From assembly GCF_900113945.1 (NCBI RefSeq), contig NZ_FORG01000013.1, positions 58,027 through 122,026 of the forward strand: DNA of 64,000 bases, read 5' to 3'. Positions within the stretch are counted from its first letter, which is position 1, and every line of letters begins with the position of its first letter. Below the pieces are notes generated by a model. That model worked only from the letters and a program-made list of their open reading frames with translations. It was not told the DNA's origin and ran no database searches. A program made the position numbers and the translations under genes. This document shows, one piece after another, positions 10,701-20,500 of the stretch. The stretch comes from Xenorhabdus mauleonii (lineage in GTDB: Bacteria > Pseudomonadota > Gammaproteobacteria > Enterobacterales > Enterobacteriaceae).

Positions 10701-13580
10701 CGTGCTCTTCACGCAGACGATTATGAAAATCTATTCAAGTTTCTTAATAAGAATGAAGCTCCTGTTGAAGAGATTATCATCGATTGCACAGGGGGAAATC
10801 TGCTGGTTAATGAACAATTGGCTTCGATTCTCTATTTAATCAAATCACACCGCGCATTTTGTCATATCAATAAACTCACGAGTATCACTTTACTTGTTCA
10901 AAATGCACGTGAAGTTTGCAACGAGCCAGAGATTGATCCACGGGCTGCCGCGATATTGGCTGTCAGCACCGTTATTCGGCAAGAATTTCACGAAGTGGAT
11001 TGCCGCGCAATAGACGTTGGCAATTTTGATGATTGCTCTGCCGAAATATTAATGCGCGAAATAGCGGCGGGTGGGAATAAAACGGTTATCTACAGAAATA
11101 ATCGAAGATGGACTGAAACGTTTTTACCCTACAGCCCTTTTATTAAAGATAACCTTCCTGGCCTGAAAAAAGAGGGAGTATATTTACTCATTGGTGGGAG
11201 AGGATTTATCGGCCATACATTCTCTGAATATCTTGCAACAGAATATCATGCCCGCTTGGTCATTTCTTCACGGTCTGAATATGAGTATACCAATGATCAG
11301 AAATGGCAATCCGTAGCAGAAACTGCCGCTGACTTAGCATTTGTTCAGGTGGATGCAAGCGATCGTGTTGCAATGGAAAAACTGGTCAATGACATGATGT
11401 CCAAATATGGCGGTATTGATGGCATTTTCTATTTGGCGGGTTTAACCGATGATGCATCATTTAGGTCTATCAGTGAAACAGAGATGGAATATATTGACAG
11501 CCATCTGGTGCCAAAGCAAAAAGGGATAACGGTATTAGAACAGGTTTTAGAACCTATTGATTATGATTTTTGTTTGGTTATTTCTTCTTTAGCCCCGATT
11601 CTCGGTGGCGTCGGGTTTTATGCCTATGCAGCCGCCAGCGCTTATTTAGATGAGTTTGTGTTGCAACATAACAGGAAGAATCAGAAAACTTGGTCATTAA
11701 TTAACTGGGATGGCTGGGAATTAGCTGAAAAAGATAAAATTAACGAAAAAGTGGGAAGCAGTTTATCACACTTGCTTGTGACGAGAAACGAAGGCATTTC
11801 TTTATTAGAAGATGTACTCAAATATCAGGAAAGGCAGGCTGTTGTCATTTCAACGGCAGATATCAATGCACGTATTGCCCAATGGTCAGCGCCTTCTATC
11901 CATGATAATGAAGCAGGGCCGCAGAATGAGGATTATTCCGCCAGGCCCGATTTAGATGTTGAGTATGTTGTGCCAAATAGTGAAATTGAAGAGAAATTAG
12001 TCTCAATTTGGCAAGATTTCTTAAGAATCAAACCTATTGGTTTAAAAGATGATTTCTTTGAGCTGGGCGGAAATTCACTTAAAGCAATCACATTATTATC
12101 ACGCATTCACAAGAGCTGTAAGATAGATGTTTCATTAACACATTTCTTTAAAAACCCGACAATAGAGGATATTGCCATATTATGCGGCTCTCAGTCGGAA
12201 TCAGAGTATCAAATAATATGCCCGGCAGCGGAACAAGAGCATTATCCATTATCTTCCGGCCAGCGCAGGCTTTATCTGCAACAGCTATTTAACAAAGATT
12301 CCGTTGCTTATAATGAAGTCGCTGCGTTTAATGTTATCGGCAAATTAGATAAAGATAAATTTAACAAAACGCTTCAATTATTATTCAAACGGCACGATTC
12401 ACTGAGAACGTCATTTGTTTTATCTGACGGAGAGCCAAGACAAAAAATTAACAATGACATTGAATTAAATATCGATTATTTAAAACTCGATTCATCCAAG
12501 ATGAATGATGATGAAATAAACGCTAAAGTTAATAGCTTGATTAAACCGTTTAATTTAAATGAACCACCTCTGATCAGAGTGACTTTGCTTGAAATCAGAG
12601 AAGAACAATATATATTCTTCTTGGATTTACACCATATTATTTCAGATGGATTGTCTCAAGATATTTTTGTCAGGGATTTTTTAAGTATTTATCAAGGTGA
12701 AGAGCTAACGCCTTTAGAAATACAATATAAAGATTATACTGTCTGGCAACAAGCAATGTTAAATGATAGCCGTATATTGAAGCAGAAAGAGTTTTGGTTA
12801 TCAAATTTAAAAGATTTGCCTGAATTTAAATTACCGACAGATTATGCCCGAACAAATGAAGCAGGCAACACAGGCGGCTGGATAAACTTTGCTATTGGAA
12901 AGGAGTTGAGTGATCAACTTGATGCTTTGGCAGAACAGGAGAATATCACCAAATTCATGCTGTTCATTTCATCTTACGCTCTTTTATTGAAAGATATCTC
13001 CGGGCAGGGTGAGTTTGCAGTCGGCACGCCAATATTGGGACGGCCACAAAGTGAATTGCAAGATATTATCGGTATGTTTGTTAATTTGCTGCCGATCACC
13101 TTTAAATGTGAAAATGAATTATCATTTAATCATTTTGTTAAGAATGTTGCTGACACCACAATAATTTCATTTGAAAATGCTAATTTTCAGTTTGAGGATA
13201 TGGTAAAAGAGCTGAATATCAAGCCACGATTAAACAGAACACCGATCTTCGATACGGTATTTTCCTATATGAATATTGGTATGGCTGATTTTATATTGCC
13301 TGAGGTTACATTCTCTCGTTATGAGGTTAATCAGAAAAATACCCGATTCGATATCACTTTCTTTGTGAAGGAAAATCCTGAGGGTTATGAATTCAATATT
13401 GAATACAAAAAGAATTTATTTAAAGAGGAAACGATAGCGTATTTTAAAAAGAGATATTTGATGTTGTTGAACAATATTGTTTCCCATCCGGATACAGCAA
13501 TCAAACAGATATTGAATATAGGCCATGAGAAGCGTGAGAGTGAAAAGGCAGAGGGCGATTTATTTGATTTCAATTTCTAG
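7797..13580 (+). CDS. Hybrid PKS-NRPS: KS-AT-KR-ACP-C
   Basis: 1927 aa. KS occupies about 1-430 (Cys175, HGTAT, NIGH); AT about 520-840; KR about 1120-1330; ACP Ser1427; and a C-terminal condensation domain at about 1480-1910 with an intact HHIISDG motif (His1612-His1613, Asp1617). The AT has GYSFG (Ser613) rather than GHSxG, and HAAH where malonyl-specific ATs have HAFH, so extender choice is uncertain. The KR cofactor loop reads GGRGFIG with Ile before it instead of Thr, but Ser, Tyr and a Lys are present. The protein starts directly at the KS with no docking extension. Ending in a C domain, it should pass its chain to an aminoacyl-PCP on another protein, most simply the NRPS encoded at 14831. 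There is no TE domain. Confidence 0.93.
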   Translation: MTNSFDIAIVGMACNFPDATTPQMFWQNLIAGKESIRKFTHEELIKNGYKEEEINDPNFVPAKAILKDYKSFDNNVFGYLKDEVDKMDPQCRLLHECCWHALEDAAYVPGEMQDRVGLFAGTSFNLPWISNQLKQTLTPAEIFDVVNWSLPESVITRIAYRLGLNGPVMSVHTACSTSLVAIHTACQSILSGDCDLALAGGVSLSLPQESGYTYQKGMIRSADGHCRPFDADSGGTVGGNGVGILLLKLLDRALEDNDHIHAIIKGTSVNNDGQRKVGYTAPSIEGQIEVITNAQMLAGVEPEDISYIECHGTATEIGDPIEVTALARVFQHSQQTCWLGAVKSNIGHLDEAAGIAGVIKTVMSLKNKQLAPTLHYKKPNDKLYLDETPFKVVDRPMEWAVPEGKQRMAGVSSFGIGGTNAHIVLAEADSQEHMPEDESPNVFLISAETPAALQNNQQNLLNVLKDSNSYRLKDVAYVLQEGRKHFRYRKAFTGSTSQELCTALERATTNPVKAKDAEQSIVFMFPGQGAQYTNMALSLYENHPSFRSRVDACLLLASEYLGESLRDKWFENGNNDYLSQTQYAQPAIFIIEYALAHCLIDNGIKPSVLIGYSFGELVAATIAEVFTLEDALKFVVRRGQLMQNLPTGAMLSIPLPAGEVLPLCPEHIVIAIDNKDSCVVSSDEKSIDAFSQILKKKRILTTAIKSKHAAHSPAMAEINKELLQILSGFTLSAPKTAIMSSVTGKVLSEAEAKSIQYWAEQAERTVCFVQGIENILHSSKHYVLLEVGVGRDLVNLVRRYTLPENAQAIIQLLPEDNKAATQPYLFWSGLGKIWQQGVKVQWDKTRPSLDYKRISLPGYAFDRSIYWPENANFLHLFSGNHESNETGQNSIIKNENRSDWFYQSVWQQDILKYSKQNKHAKTALLFKLGERSEQSTLYEQELINHYPKLMQVRVDSQCRFEVGIPSTIRALHADDYENLFKFLNKNEAPVEEIIIDCTGGNLLVNEQLASILYLIKSHRAFCHINKLTSITLLVQNAREVCNEPEIDPRAAAILAVSTVIRQEFHEVDCRAIDVGNFDDCSAEILMREIAAGGNKTVIYRNNRRWTETFLPYSPFIKDNLPGLKKEGVYLLIGGRGFIGHTFSEYLATEYHARLVISSRSEYEYTNDQKWQSVAETAADLAFVQVDASDRVAMEKLVNDMMSKYGGIDGIFYLAGLTDDASFRSISETEMEYIDSHLVPKQKGITVLEQVLEPIDYDFCLVISSLAPILGGVGFYAYAAASAYLDEFVLQHNRKNQKTWSLINWDGWELAEKDKINEKVGSSLSHLLVTRNEGISLLEDVLKYQERQAVVISTADINARIAQWSAPSIHDNEAGPQNEDYSARPDLDVEYVVPNSEIEEKLVSIWQDFLRIKPIGLKDDFFELGGNSLKAITLLSRIHKSCKIDVSLTHFFKNPTIEDIAILCGSQSESEYQIICPAAEQEHYPLSSGQRRLYLQQLFNKDSVAYNEVAAFNVIGKLDKDKFNKTLQLLFKRHDSLRTSFVLSDGEPRQKINNDIELNIDYLKLDSSKMNDDEINAKVNSLIKPFNLNEPPLIRVTLLEIREEQYIFFLDLHHIISDGLSQDIFVRDFLSIYQGEELTPLEIQYKDYTVWQQAMLNDSRILKQKEFWLSNLKDLPEFKLPTDYARTNEAGNTGGWINFAIGKELSDQLDALAEQENITKFMLFISSYALLLKDISGQGEFAVGTPILGRPQSELQDIIGMFVNLLPITFKCENELSFNHFVKNVADTTIISFENANFQFEDMVKELNIKPRLNRTPIFDTVFSYMNIGMADFILPEVTFSRYEVNQKNTRFDITFFVKENPEGYEFNIEYKKNLFKEETIAYFKKRYLMLLNNIVSHPDTAIKQILNIGHEKRESEKAEGDLFDFNF

Positions 13581-13637
13581 CCATTGTCACGTCTCCATGA
13601 ATATAACAATATTTTATTAAGCCACAGTAAAAATAAC

Positions 13638-13670
13638 CCCCAGGATGAATACTTGCTATTCATCCTGGGG
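13638..13670. terminator. Perfect 14-bp hairpin between the PKS gene and the thioesterase gene
   Basis: Two 14-base arms (CCCCAGGATGAATA and its complement) surround a 5-base loop. There is no T-run after the right arm, so it may be an attenuator, RNA-processing site or transcript-end stabiliser rather than a classic intrinsic terminator. It could lower expression of the downstream genes relative to the upstream PKS genes. Confidence 0.5.
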
Positions 13671-13710
13671 TAATAATGGCTGATAAATTCAAATAATATG
13701 GATTTCTAAT

Positions 13711-14442
13711 ATGTTAGATCAAATTCATTTAAATGAACCTGTCAATGCGAAATTAAGATTATATCTTTTTCATCACGCAGGGGGATCGCATATGCTCTAT
13801 CGCGGATGGCAACGTGAATTGCCGGACTGGATAGAGTTTATTGCGATAGAGCTTCCAGGCAGGGGTTTAAGTTTTGGGAAAGCATGTCTGGAATCGATGG
13901 AAGAAATTATCGATAAATTATTGTCGACGATTAAAACTGATAAACCATTTGCGTTTTTTGGTCATAGTATGGGGGCATTGATTGCTTATGAGTTGACGCT
14001 GGAATTACAAGCACGTTGTATTCATCCATTATGGATAGGGTTATCTGCTTTTAAGCCTGCATACATGAAGAAGGCCGAGTTAGACACATATCATATGATG
14101 GAAGATAAGCCATTTTTGGATTATTTGAAAACATTGAGTGATATCAGTGAATTAGAGGAAGATAAACCTGCATTGCAAATGATGCTTGCCATAATCAGGG
14201 CGGATTTTAAAGTCATTGATAATTGTGACATGAGTGAATCTCAAATTGATGATAAAACAGCGGTGAGTCTGTTTTACAGTAAAGATGATCAAGAGATTAG
14301 CTATGAAATAATGAAAGGCTGGTCGAGATACATCTTAGGTTCGTGCACAATTTATGAACTTCCGGGGGATCATTTTTATCTACAAAAATATAAAAATGAT
14401 GTCATCGACAAAATCACATTCGAATTAGATGAAATTATATAG
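13711..14442 (+). CDS. Type II thioesterase
   Basis: 243 aa, the usual size of free-standing thioesterases of NRPS/PKS clusters. The alpha/beta-hydrolase fold is shown by the N-terminal FHHAGGS motif, nucleophile Ser86 in GHSMG, an Asp in YSKDDQ and His in PGDHFYL near the C-terminus. Such enzymes clear mis-primed or stalled acyl groups from carrier proteins. None of the synthases visible here has an integrated TE, so a releasing role is also possible. The next small gene starts 8 bases after this stop. Confidence 0.9.
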   Translation: MLDQIHLNEPVNAKLRLYLFHHAGGSHMLYRGWQRELPDWIEFIAIELPGRGLSFGKACLESMEEIIDKLLSTIKTDKPFAFFGHSMGALIAYELTLELQARCIHPLWIGLSAFKPAYMKKAELDTYHMMEDKPFLDYLKTLSDISELEEDKPALQMMLAIIRADFKVIDNCDMSESQIDDKTAVSLFYSKDDQEISYEIMKGWSRYILGSCTIYELPGDHFYLQKYKNDVIDKITFELDEII

Positions 14443-14450
14443 GACATAAA

Positions 14451-14774
14451 ATGAAATATGTCATTATTTGGACATTGGTATTTCATGATAAATGGAATGC
14501 TTTAACGAGACATGAACGGAAGAAATTGCAAAATACATCATTGCCTGAAATTCTGGAAAAATACCATTCAACCATTAGTTTAAGAACGATTGATACAGAA
14601 GGGTTTACGGCAGAGTTTCAAGATTTTGTGATTATAGAAACGGAAAATTTAAGTGATTATTACTGCATGTTGCAGGATATGAGAAACACCCTTGTTTTCT
14701 CTGAGAAATATTTATCTATATCTAAAGTTTTCATGGGGATTGAAAATGCCCATGAAATTTATCACGATAATTAA
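14451..14774 (+). CDS. Small darcynin-like protein of unknown function
   Basis: 107 aa, no signal peptide or membrane segment. The spacing of WTLVFHDKWNALTRHER, a mid-protein DTEGFTAEFQDF stretch, ETENLSDYY and a C-terminal MGIENAHE resembles the darcynin family of about 110-residue proteins, which has no established function that I know of. The match is recalled rather than computed. The gene sits between the thioesterase and the NRPS on the same strand with 8 bases to the former, so it probably belongs to the biosynthetic transcription unit. A ferredoxin-like ligand-binding or tailoring role is possible but unsupported. Confidence 0.55.
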   Translation: MKYVIIWTLVFHDKWNALTRHERKKLQNTSLPEILEKYHSTISLRTIDTEGFTAEFQDFVIIETENLSDYYCMLQDMRNTLVFSEKYLSISKVFMGIENAHEIYHDN

Positions 14775-14830
14775 TTTTAGTCAGTCTTATCGATAGAGTG
14801 AAAGAAATTAAATGATAGAGTGTTTATATT

Positions 14831-17404
14831 ATGAATGTAAGAGATGAGCTAAATACAAACGTGGATAAAGTCTATTTTTGGAAGAAAGTCATTAATGGAT
14901 ATGAGCCATCAGAATTTGAAAAATCGTTGAGGTTCAATAATGAAGGCGTCAATATACAAAATATAGCACTTTCACATGAAGCATCAAAAAACCTCTTGTT
15001 TATGGCAAATAATTCAGATAAGCGATTAAGTCTTCTTCTTTTATCGTTGTTTGGGTTTGCCGAATCAGTGATGCAAAGAAGTAAGAACTCTTTAATTCTG
15101 ACCACCAATTACATGGATGATGATGAGTGTTCAAAAATACTGTGTGTTCCGGCAAAGTATGAATCTGATCAAACTTTGGTCGGGCTTATAAAAACGGTAT
15201 CTAAAAGTATCCATGATTTATTGCAGCATGGATTGGATTCCTTTCAGGATGTTTGTGCGCAATCTAAGTTTTTTACGTCTTGTGTTTTATTGAAAAATTG
15301 TCAGTCAGTGAATAAAGAAATTGATGATTTATCTGTTTCGCAATTACTTTTTGAACATGATAACGAAATAATTAGCTGTGAAATCCGTTCTCCTTATTCT
15401 GCCAGTTATTATCATGAACTGATGAAGATGGTAGAGCTATTGGTACAGCAGATTCGTTCTGAAAAGACGCTCAGTACCCTTAAATTAGCTGGGGAGTCGG
15501 GCCAATATACCGATCCATTGTCACCTAAGATTGAACATCATTTTACTATCCACTCTCTATTTGCGGAAAAAGCGAAAATACACCCTTTGCGTACCGCAAT
15601 AACGGATGAAAGTTCGTCACTCAATTACAGCGAGCTAGATAAATTAAGTTCATTTTTTGCATCTCAGTTGTTAAGTCAGGGTATTAAACAATATGATGCG
15701 GTTGGCATTCATATGAACCGTTCATGTGCAGCCATTGCCGCTATGTTGGCAGTTCTGAAAATAGGTGCTAAATATTGCCCGTTTGATATCAATTGGCCGC
15801 TGGAACGAAAAAAATATGTTAAAGAAACCGCTGATATTCAGTATTTAATTGTTTCTGATGAAACGGTTTGTGAGCTGGAAAATTGTCAGAATGTTGTTTA
15901 TGCGCCACTTGAGCTTAATACTGATATTGATGCCAGCGAAAAACGGCATATAACAGCAGAAGACTCAGCGTATATTATTTTTACTTCAGGTTCGACAGGA
16001 GCACCGAAAGGTGTGGAAGTTCCTCACTCGGCTGTAATCAATTTGGTTTTCGGGCTGCATGATCGGGTTTATCAACGTTATCAAGCTCAAACTCCTCTTA
16101 ATGTCGCAATGATGTCTGCATTGAGTTTCGATGCCTCAGTACAACAGTTATATCCTGCGTTGTTGCTCGGTCACACTCTCCATATAGTACCGGAATCTGT
16201 CAGGCGAGATGGAAAAAGTGTCGTTGAGTTTTGGCGTAAAAGAGCCATCAATATTGCAGATTGTACTCCGACACATTTGCGTATGATCCACACGCAATTT
16301 GCTGAAAATGCAATTCATTTCACCGTGAATCACCTGATGATTGGTGGTGAATTGTTAGAAAAACACAACTGGCGCAACTTTGCCAAATGTTGGGCGTCGG
16401 TGCCTAACGCGTCCAATGCTTATGGCCCTACAGAGTGTTGTGTCCAGTCTGCTTCTTTTGAATTTGACGAGAATAGTGATATTCAAACATCCACGATCCC
16501 GATAGGTTTTCCTATGCCGGGAGAAGAGATTATATTGATTGACGATTGCTTAAGGCAGTTACCTCAAGGTGCCGTTGGTGAAATAGCCATTGCGGGAAAT
16601 GGCCTGGCAAAAGGTTATATCAATAAACCAGCGTTGACAGCTGAAAAATTTATTATCATTGACGGTAAAAGATATTATAGAACAGGCGATCTCGCCCAAT
16701 ATTCTGGTGAAAATGGTTTAATCTATCTTGGCCGCAGCGATAGTCAGGTGAAAATTAATGGCTACCGGATTGAATTAGGCGAGATAGAAGCCATTACGCA
16801 AAAATTAGTTTATGAGCAACTGAATGAATCTGAACTGAATTCAGAGGCCGTGTGTGATGTTTTTGTCATGGTTAATTCTCAAGATTTAGATAATAAAATT
16901 CTGGTCGCCTATATTTATACCCATATTGCCTTTGATCAGAAAACGTTGAAAAATGCCTTGGCTAAACACCTGCCAAGTTACATGATCCCCAGTTATTTCA
17001 TTAAGGTCGACGAATTTCCACAAAACAATAGCGGTAAAATTGATGTGTCAAAATTACCTGATCCCAGAAGTACAGTAAGAAATAGTGAGTTTAAACCTTG
17101 CAGCAGTGAAATTGAAGCCAATATATTATCTTTATGGGCTGATGTTTTAAAAACAAATCAAGAAAATATCAGTGTACATGACAATTTCTTTGATTTGGGT
17201 GGTTCTTCATACACGCTATTACAACTCAGTATTAAATTAAATGAGTTCTTTAATAAAGAAATTGAGGTTGTTGAGTTGTTCCAATATACAACGATAGAGC
17301 AACAAGCCAATTTCATCGAATCTTATGGGAATACAGAGGAAAATAATTCATTTGAGAATGAACAATCGGGACAACTTGATAAGGTGATAAGCCTGTTTAA
17401 TTAG
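14831..17404 (+). CDS. NRPS: truncated C lobe-A-PCP
   Basis: 857 aa. Residues 1-230 resemble only the C-terminal half of a condensation domain (starts near the FW...G motif of that half; no HHxxxDG). The adenylation domain runs from about 236 to 745 with A3 FTSGSTGAPKG (about 383), A5 NAYGPTE (about 528), A7 YRTGDL, A8 KINGYRIELGE and A10 Lys in NNSGKID. PCP: Ser791 in DLGGSSY. Lining up the specificity positions by hand gives roughly D-A-Q-D-L-I-A-V-Q-K, whose first five match the glutamine code DAQDLGVVDK as I recall it, so Gln or a relative is a tentative substrate. The missing C lobe fits a split module: the intact C domain is at the end of the protein encoded at 7797. Confidence 0.88.
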   Translation: MNVRDELNTNVDKVYFWKKVINGYEPSEFEKSLRFNNEGVNIQNIALSHEASKNLLFMANNSDKRLSLLLLSLFGFAESVMQRSKNSLILTTNYMDDDECSKILCVPAKYESDQTLVGLIKTVSKSIHDLLQHGLDSFQDVCAQSKFFTSCVLLKNCQSVNKEIDDLSVSQLLFEHDNEIISCEIRSPYSASYYHELMKMVELLVQQIRSEKTLSTLKLAGESGQYTDPLSPKIEHHFTIHSLFAEKAKIHPLRTAITDESSSLNYSELDKLSSFFASQLLSQGIKQYDAVGIHMNRSCAAIAAMLAVLKIGAKYCPFDINWPLERKKYVKETADIQYLIVSDETVCELENCQNVVYAPLELNTDIDASEKRHITAEDSAYIIFTSGSTGAPKGVEVPHSAVINLVFGLHDRVYQRYQAQTPLNVAMMSALSFDASVQQLYPALLLGHTLHIVPESVRRDGKSVVEFWRKRAINIADCTPTHLRMIHTQFAENAIHFTVNHLMIGGELLEKHNWRNFAKCWASVPNASNAYGPTECCVQSASFEFDENSDIQTSTIPIGFPMPGEEIILIDDCLRQLPQGAVGEIAIAGNGLAKGYINKPALTAEKFIIIDGKRYYRTGDLAQYSGENGLIYLGRSDSQVKINGYRIELGEIEAITQKLVYEQLNESELNSEAVCDVFVMVNSQDLDNKILVAYIYTHIAFDQKTLKNALAKHLPSYMIPSYFIKVDEFPQNNSGKIDVSKLPDPRSTVRNSEFKPCSSEIEANILSLWADVLKTNQENISVHDNFFDLGGSSYTLLQLSIKLNEFFNKEIEVVELFQYTTIEQQANFIESYGNTEENNSFENEQSGQLDKVISLFN

Positions 17405-17502
17405 TCATCGTTGGCAATAAAAATAAAAGTCATGTTTGATTAATATATTGGTGAGTTTTATTCACTTCAGTGGTGTATTTATTGTATTGGTGACGACATA
17501 TT

Positions 17503-20500
17503 ATGAATAAAAAAGAAAGTCAGATTGATTATCAAATACCTCAGAAACTAACGGGCTTGGAAATCGCGATTGTTGGTGTTTCTTGTCAATTCCCCAATAG
17601 TCCAACGGTAGAAAGTTTCTGGAAAAACTGTCTTGAAGGTAATGATTGCATTACCCGTTTTTCTGATGAAACTTTAGCTGAAAATGGGGTTCCTGAGAAT
17701 GAATATAAAAGCCAGAATTATGTCAATGCAAAAGGTGTGATTGAAAACCCTTTAATGTTTGATGCTGAATTTTTCCAATACAATAAGCGAGAAGCTGAAT
17801 TACTCGAACCACAAATCAGGCACCTGCATCAATGTAGTTTTGACGCATTGGGTTCAGCAGGTATAGCACCTTCGGTTTATAAAGGAAAAATAGGCTGTTA
17901 TTTGGCAGCCAGTGCACAGTTGCAGTGGCAAATGGCTGCTTATGAAGAAAGTAAACAAGATGCAGTCGGTTTATTTTCTGCATTTAGTCTTATTGAGAAG
18001 GATTTTGCCGCGACGCGTTTGGCATATAAGCTCGGTTTGACAGGGCCGGCAGTCGCATTACAAACGGCGTGTTCTTCTTCATTAACTGCCGTGCATATTG
18101 CCGCCCGTGCATTATTGCTGGGTGAATGTCAGATGGCTTTAGTGGCCGCCGCTGCTTTGACGTTACCTAATCAGCAGGGATATCTCTATTTGGATGGCAT
18201 GATTGAGTCACCGGATGGGAAGTGCCGTCCTTTTGATGAACATGCCAATGGCACCGTTGGCGGAGAAGGTATTGGTGCCATTGTCCTGCAACCTTTGAAA
18301 CAAGCCCTCGAAGAAAAACGTCCGATCATTGCTCTGATCAAGGGAAGTGCCATCAATAATGATGGTGCGCGCAAAGTGGGTTATACCGCGCCGAGTATTG
18401 AAGGGCAAACAGATGTGATTCGCAGCGCAATCACTGTATCTAAAGTTGATCCTAAATCAATTTCATATATTGAAGCTCATGGAACTGCCACTAAGCTCGG
18501 TGATCCCATTGAAATGGCAGCGTTAAAAAATGTATTTGGTGATTGTCCCGCGGGCAGTATCGCAATAGGGTCGGCTAAATCCATTCTCGGACATCTTGAT
18601 AGCGCAGCAGGCATGGCCGGTTTAATTAAAACCGCGTTAATGTTGAAGAATAGGATGCTGTGCGCCAATCAATATTTCAACGCACCAAACCCTAAGATTA
18701 AGCTGGAATCGTCACCTTTTTACATTAATACGCAGAGCCAGGAATGGCACAGCCAATCGATCAGAAGGGCCGGAGTCAGCTCTTTTGGCATTGGCGGGAC
18801 AAATGCGCATGTGATTCTTGAAGAAATGCCATATCAGATAGTGGAAACTGAAACGCCGGGGTCACTTACACTTTTGCCGCTTTCAGCCAAAAATGAAGCC
18901 AGCTTATCAATGATGGAAAATGAATTGCTGAAATTTTTGTCAGAGAAGCAATATAAATTATCTGATATTGCTTATACCTTGCAACAAGGACGGGAACACT
19001 TTGATTATCGCTCTGTACTGGTTTGCTCAGGGAATAAAGAAAATTATGCTTTATCTGATTTTATACGCGGCAAGGTCAAATATTCTGATAAAAAGATGGT
19101 CTTTTTATACCCAGGACAAGGAACACAATATCCGGGGATGACTTATGCATTATATCAGCAGGAACGTATATTCAGGGAGAAATGCCAGGAATGCCTATCT
19201 TTATTGCCGGAAGGTTCTAGACAAAAACTGTATGACTTTTTTGTGAATACGTCTGAGCAAGTGAATGTCTCTAACGAGATAACTCAATTAGCGATTTTTA
19301 TTGTTGAATATGCGATGACGTCTTTATTCCAGAGCAAAGGTTTTCAACCTTTTGCTTTGCTTGGGCATAGCTTGGGCGAATATGTCGCAGCAACAATATC
19401 GGGGGTATTTTCACTGAGTGATGCTTTGTATTTGGTGAGTCAGCGAGCAAAACTCATTGAAACAATGTCACCGGGTGTCATGTTGAGCGTGTCATTGAGC
19501 GCAGAGCAGGTAGGTCATTATCTTAATGAAGAACTTGAAATAGCGGCAATTAATGGCAAAGAGTCTGTTGTTATCTCTGGTAATGAAAGGAATATTGGTA
19601 AGCTAGAATCATCCCTTCAAAATGACAATATTTATTGCAGAAGATTAAAAACCTCCCATGCTTTCCATTCCAGATCAATAGAGGAAATTCAAGCAAAATA
19701 TGCGGATTCGTTAAACTCAGTGAATTTTGAACACCCCAATATTCCCATGATTTCTAATTTAACGGGTGTGTGGCATTCTGTGGAAAGTATCCGATCTCCT
19801 GAGTATTGGCTGGCACATCAGCGAAATACCGTTGATTTCCTGAAGGGATTGGAAACATTATCTGAGTTTAATGACCTCGTATTTATCGAAATGGGGCCGG
19901 GTAATACGTTATCCAGTTTTGTGCATAAGTATTATCAAAACGAGAGTAAAAATAAGCCGTTAATCATTAACATGATTAAGCATCCTAATTTGACTGATGA
20001 TGATCATGAGTATTTCTATCGCCAACTGGGGAAAATAGGGTGCAATACAGAAGGCGTCGAATGGAAAAATATCGATCAACCAGAAGGGCGGTTGATTCAT
20101 ATGCCAGTGTATCAGTTTGCCAAAACAGAATATTCTAAACTAAGAGATAAATTAGTTTCTGGTTTAAACATTAACAGTGGCAGCAGCCAGGCGAATGAAA
20201 ATAAACTTTACTCTCCGGGTTGGCAACGGGAACTTTATTATCAGGCAGGGAAAGTTCTGGCAGGGGAAGAAGCGCAATATCAACAAGTTTTTATCCTCTG
20301 TACACAAACAAATAATTCTTATCACCTGGATTTAAGCAAGACATTGTGGTCGCACAGTAAAGTCATTTTTATTGATAAGTTAGAAGAAATTAAGCCATTA
20401 ACATCATTGTCTGACAGCACTTTTATTCTCATTCCTGAAAATGAACCGCAACAAGATGACCCTATTGAACATTATCTGCAATGGGTAGAGGCGCTTCGCG

